NCBI GenBank assembly: GCA_035718275.1 | Contig: DASTHI010000025.1 | Location: 186,001 to 250,000, forward strand | Source of the DNA: Pseudolabrys sp035718275 | GTDB lineage: Bacteria; Pseudomonadota; Alphaproteobacteria; Rhizobiales; Xanthobacteraceae | DNA: 64,000 nucleotides | Reading direction: 5' to 3' | Shown: piece by piece, positions 63,359 through 64,000 of the stretch | Layout of the letters: every line of letters starts with the position of its first letter | Position numbering within the stretch: the first letter of the stretch is position 1 | Notes under the pieces: model-generated | The model's database searches: none | Seen by the model: the letters and a program-made list of their open reading frames with translations, nothing else | Told to the model about the DNA's origin: nothing | Made by a program: the position numbers and the translations under genes

Positions 63359-64000
63359 ATGTCTCGGCGAGAACGAATCCAAAATCCTGATCAATATCGA
63401 GCGGGGCATGCCGCTCTACGCTGGATCGAGAAGCGGCTGCCCGTCGGGCGACTGTTTCGTGCCGAGTTCGTGGACTATCCGACACCTCGCAACCTGAACT
63501 ACTGGTGGACCTTCGGAGCAATCCTCTCATTCCTGCTCGGAGCTCAGATCGCGACAGGCATCGTCCTTGCAATGCACTACGTGCCGAATGCCGGTTTGGC
63601 ATTCAAATCAGTCGAAGTGATCATGCGGGATGTCAATTACGGGTGGCTGTTGCGCTACCTTCACTCCAACGGCGCATCCATGTTTTTTCTCGCTGTTTAC
63701 GTCCATATGTTTCGAAGCCTGTACTACGGGTCCTACAAAGAACCGCGCGAGCTGGTATGGATCCTCGGCGTCATCGTCTACCTGCTCATGGTAGTCACCG
63801 GCTTCCTCGGCTACGTGTTGGTCTGGGGTCAGATGAGTTTCTGGGCCGCAACCGTGATCACAAATTTGTTCTCGGCAATCCCCGTGGTTGGCGATGCCAT
63901 CGTAACCTGGTTGTGGGGCGGTTACGCTGTCGGCGATCCGACCCTGAACCGGTTCTTCGCCCTGCACTATTTGTTGCCATTCATGATCGTCGGCGTGTCC
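63359..64000 (+). CDS. petB: Cytochrome b (bc1-type), 5' part
   Basis: Only the first 214 residues are in the window; the frame is open to the edge. The N-terminal cytochrome b domain has RNLNYWWTFGAILSF, heme ligands H102 and H116 (LHSNGASMFFLAVYVH), the Qo-site region GYVLVWGQMSFWAATVITN and H203 in FALHYLLPF. It forms the quinol-oxidising core of a bc1 complex. No Rieske gene precedes it, the usual order in fbcFBC operons. AGGAG 7 bases upstream supports ATG at 63359. Confidence 0.92.
   Translation, partial: MSRRERIQNPDQYRAGHAALRWIEKRLPVGRLFRAEFVDYPTPRNLNYWWTFGAILSFLLGAQIATGIVLAMHYVPNAGLAFKSVEVIMRDVNYGWLLRYLHSNGASMFFLAVYVHMFRSLYYGSYKEPRELVWILGVIVYLLMVVTGFLGYVLVWGQMSFWAATVITNLFSAIPVVGDAIVTWLWGGYAVGDPTLNRFFALHYLLPFMIVGVS

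Noticed and set aside
1..64000. CRISPR arrays, transposases or prophage genes
   Set aside because: No regularly spaced repeats, transposase motifs or phage structural genes were recognised anywhere in the window.

Overview
The window is a gene-dense, GC-rich stretch of an alphaproteobacterial chromosome, most likely Hyphomicrobiales in the Bradyrhizobium/Xanthobacteraceae range. The reasons are a Pcs-type phosphatidylcholine synthase, an IalB protein, a DUF3551 protein, FixJ-type regulators and a beta-1,3/1,6-glucan locus like the ndv genes of Bradyrhizobium. I see no insertion sequence, prophage or CRISPR array.

Left end (1-4843): an aerobic respiratory locus. The start of an ActB-like subunit and a complete pentaheme ActA (alternative complex III) point left. 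A caa3 oxidase operon (small membrane protein, coxB with a fused cytochrome c domain, coxA, coxC, coxD) points right. Subunit I carries YSHPAVY in place of the usual GHPEVY, the mark of A2-type oxidases. From 4.8 to 13.9 kb there is a stress-type SDR, a zinc-ribbon protein (the two diverge from GGAAC-N17-GTT promoter-like sites), a secreted Cys-rich protein, an Asp/Asn hydroxylase-like protein, rimO, an amidohydrolase, divergent bioA and bioFD, and a CPBP protease. From 14 to 18 kb lie qor, an SDR, pcs, and a DUF1326/DUF2182 pair.

18-31.7 kb is metabolic. It holds a UbiH-like hydroxylase, then an AMACR-like racemase, an acyl-CoA ligase, a 2-hydroxyacyl-CoA lyase-like ThDP enzyme and a malyl-CoA-lyase-like protein. 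I propose the last four form an acyl-CoA shortening module resembling alpha-oxidation. HspQ, IalB, a Tat-exported peptide-binding protein, a degenerate AMP-binding protein, a DsbA-like protein and a zinc alcohol dehydrogenase follow.

31.7-42.9 kb is housekeeping: mfd, sdhE, recG, a DUF502 protein, glmS, glmU and a SPOR-like membrane protein. 42.9-48.5 kb is the glucan locus: ndvC-like, a small secreted Cys protein, and an ndvB-like GH17-GT2 fusion. An M20 hydrolase and tRNA-Lys(TTT) follow, with a tRNA-like remnant just upstream of the tRNA.

Right of the tRNA (50-64 kb) gene density falls and content is more accessory: DUF3551, a lactate dehydrogenase, a GFA protein, small zinc-ribbon proteins (one of 59 residues), and a CRP-like palindrome with a strong hairpin in a gene-free gap. 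Then come a four-PAS soluble histidine kinase with three response regulators, a PEP mutase-like protein, a Tat-exported hydrolase, an HD protein, an NmrA-like protein and a CBS protein. The window ends in a DUF3306 protein with an export signal followed by a cytochrome b cut by the window edge.
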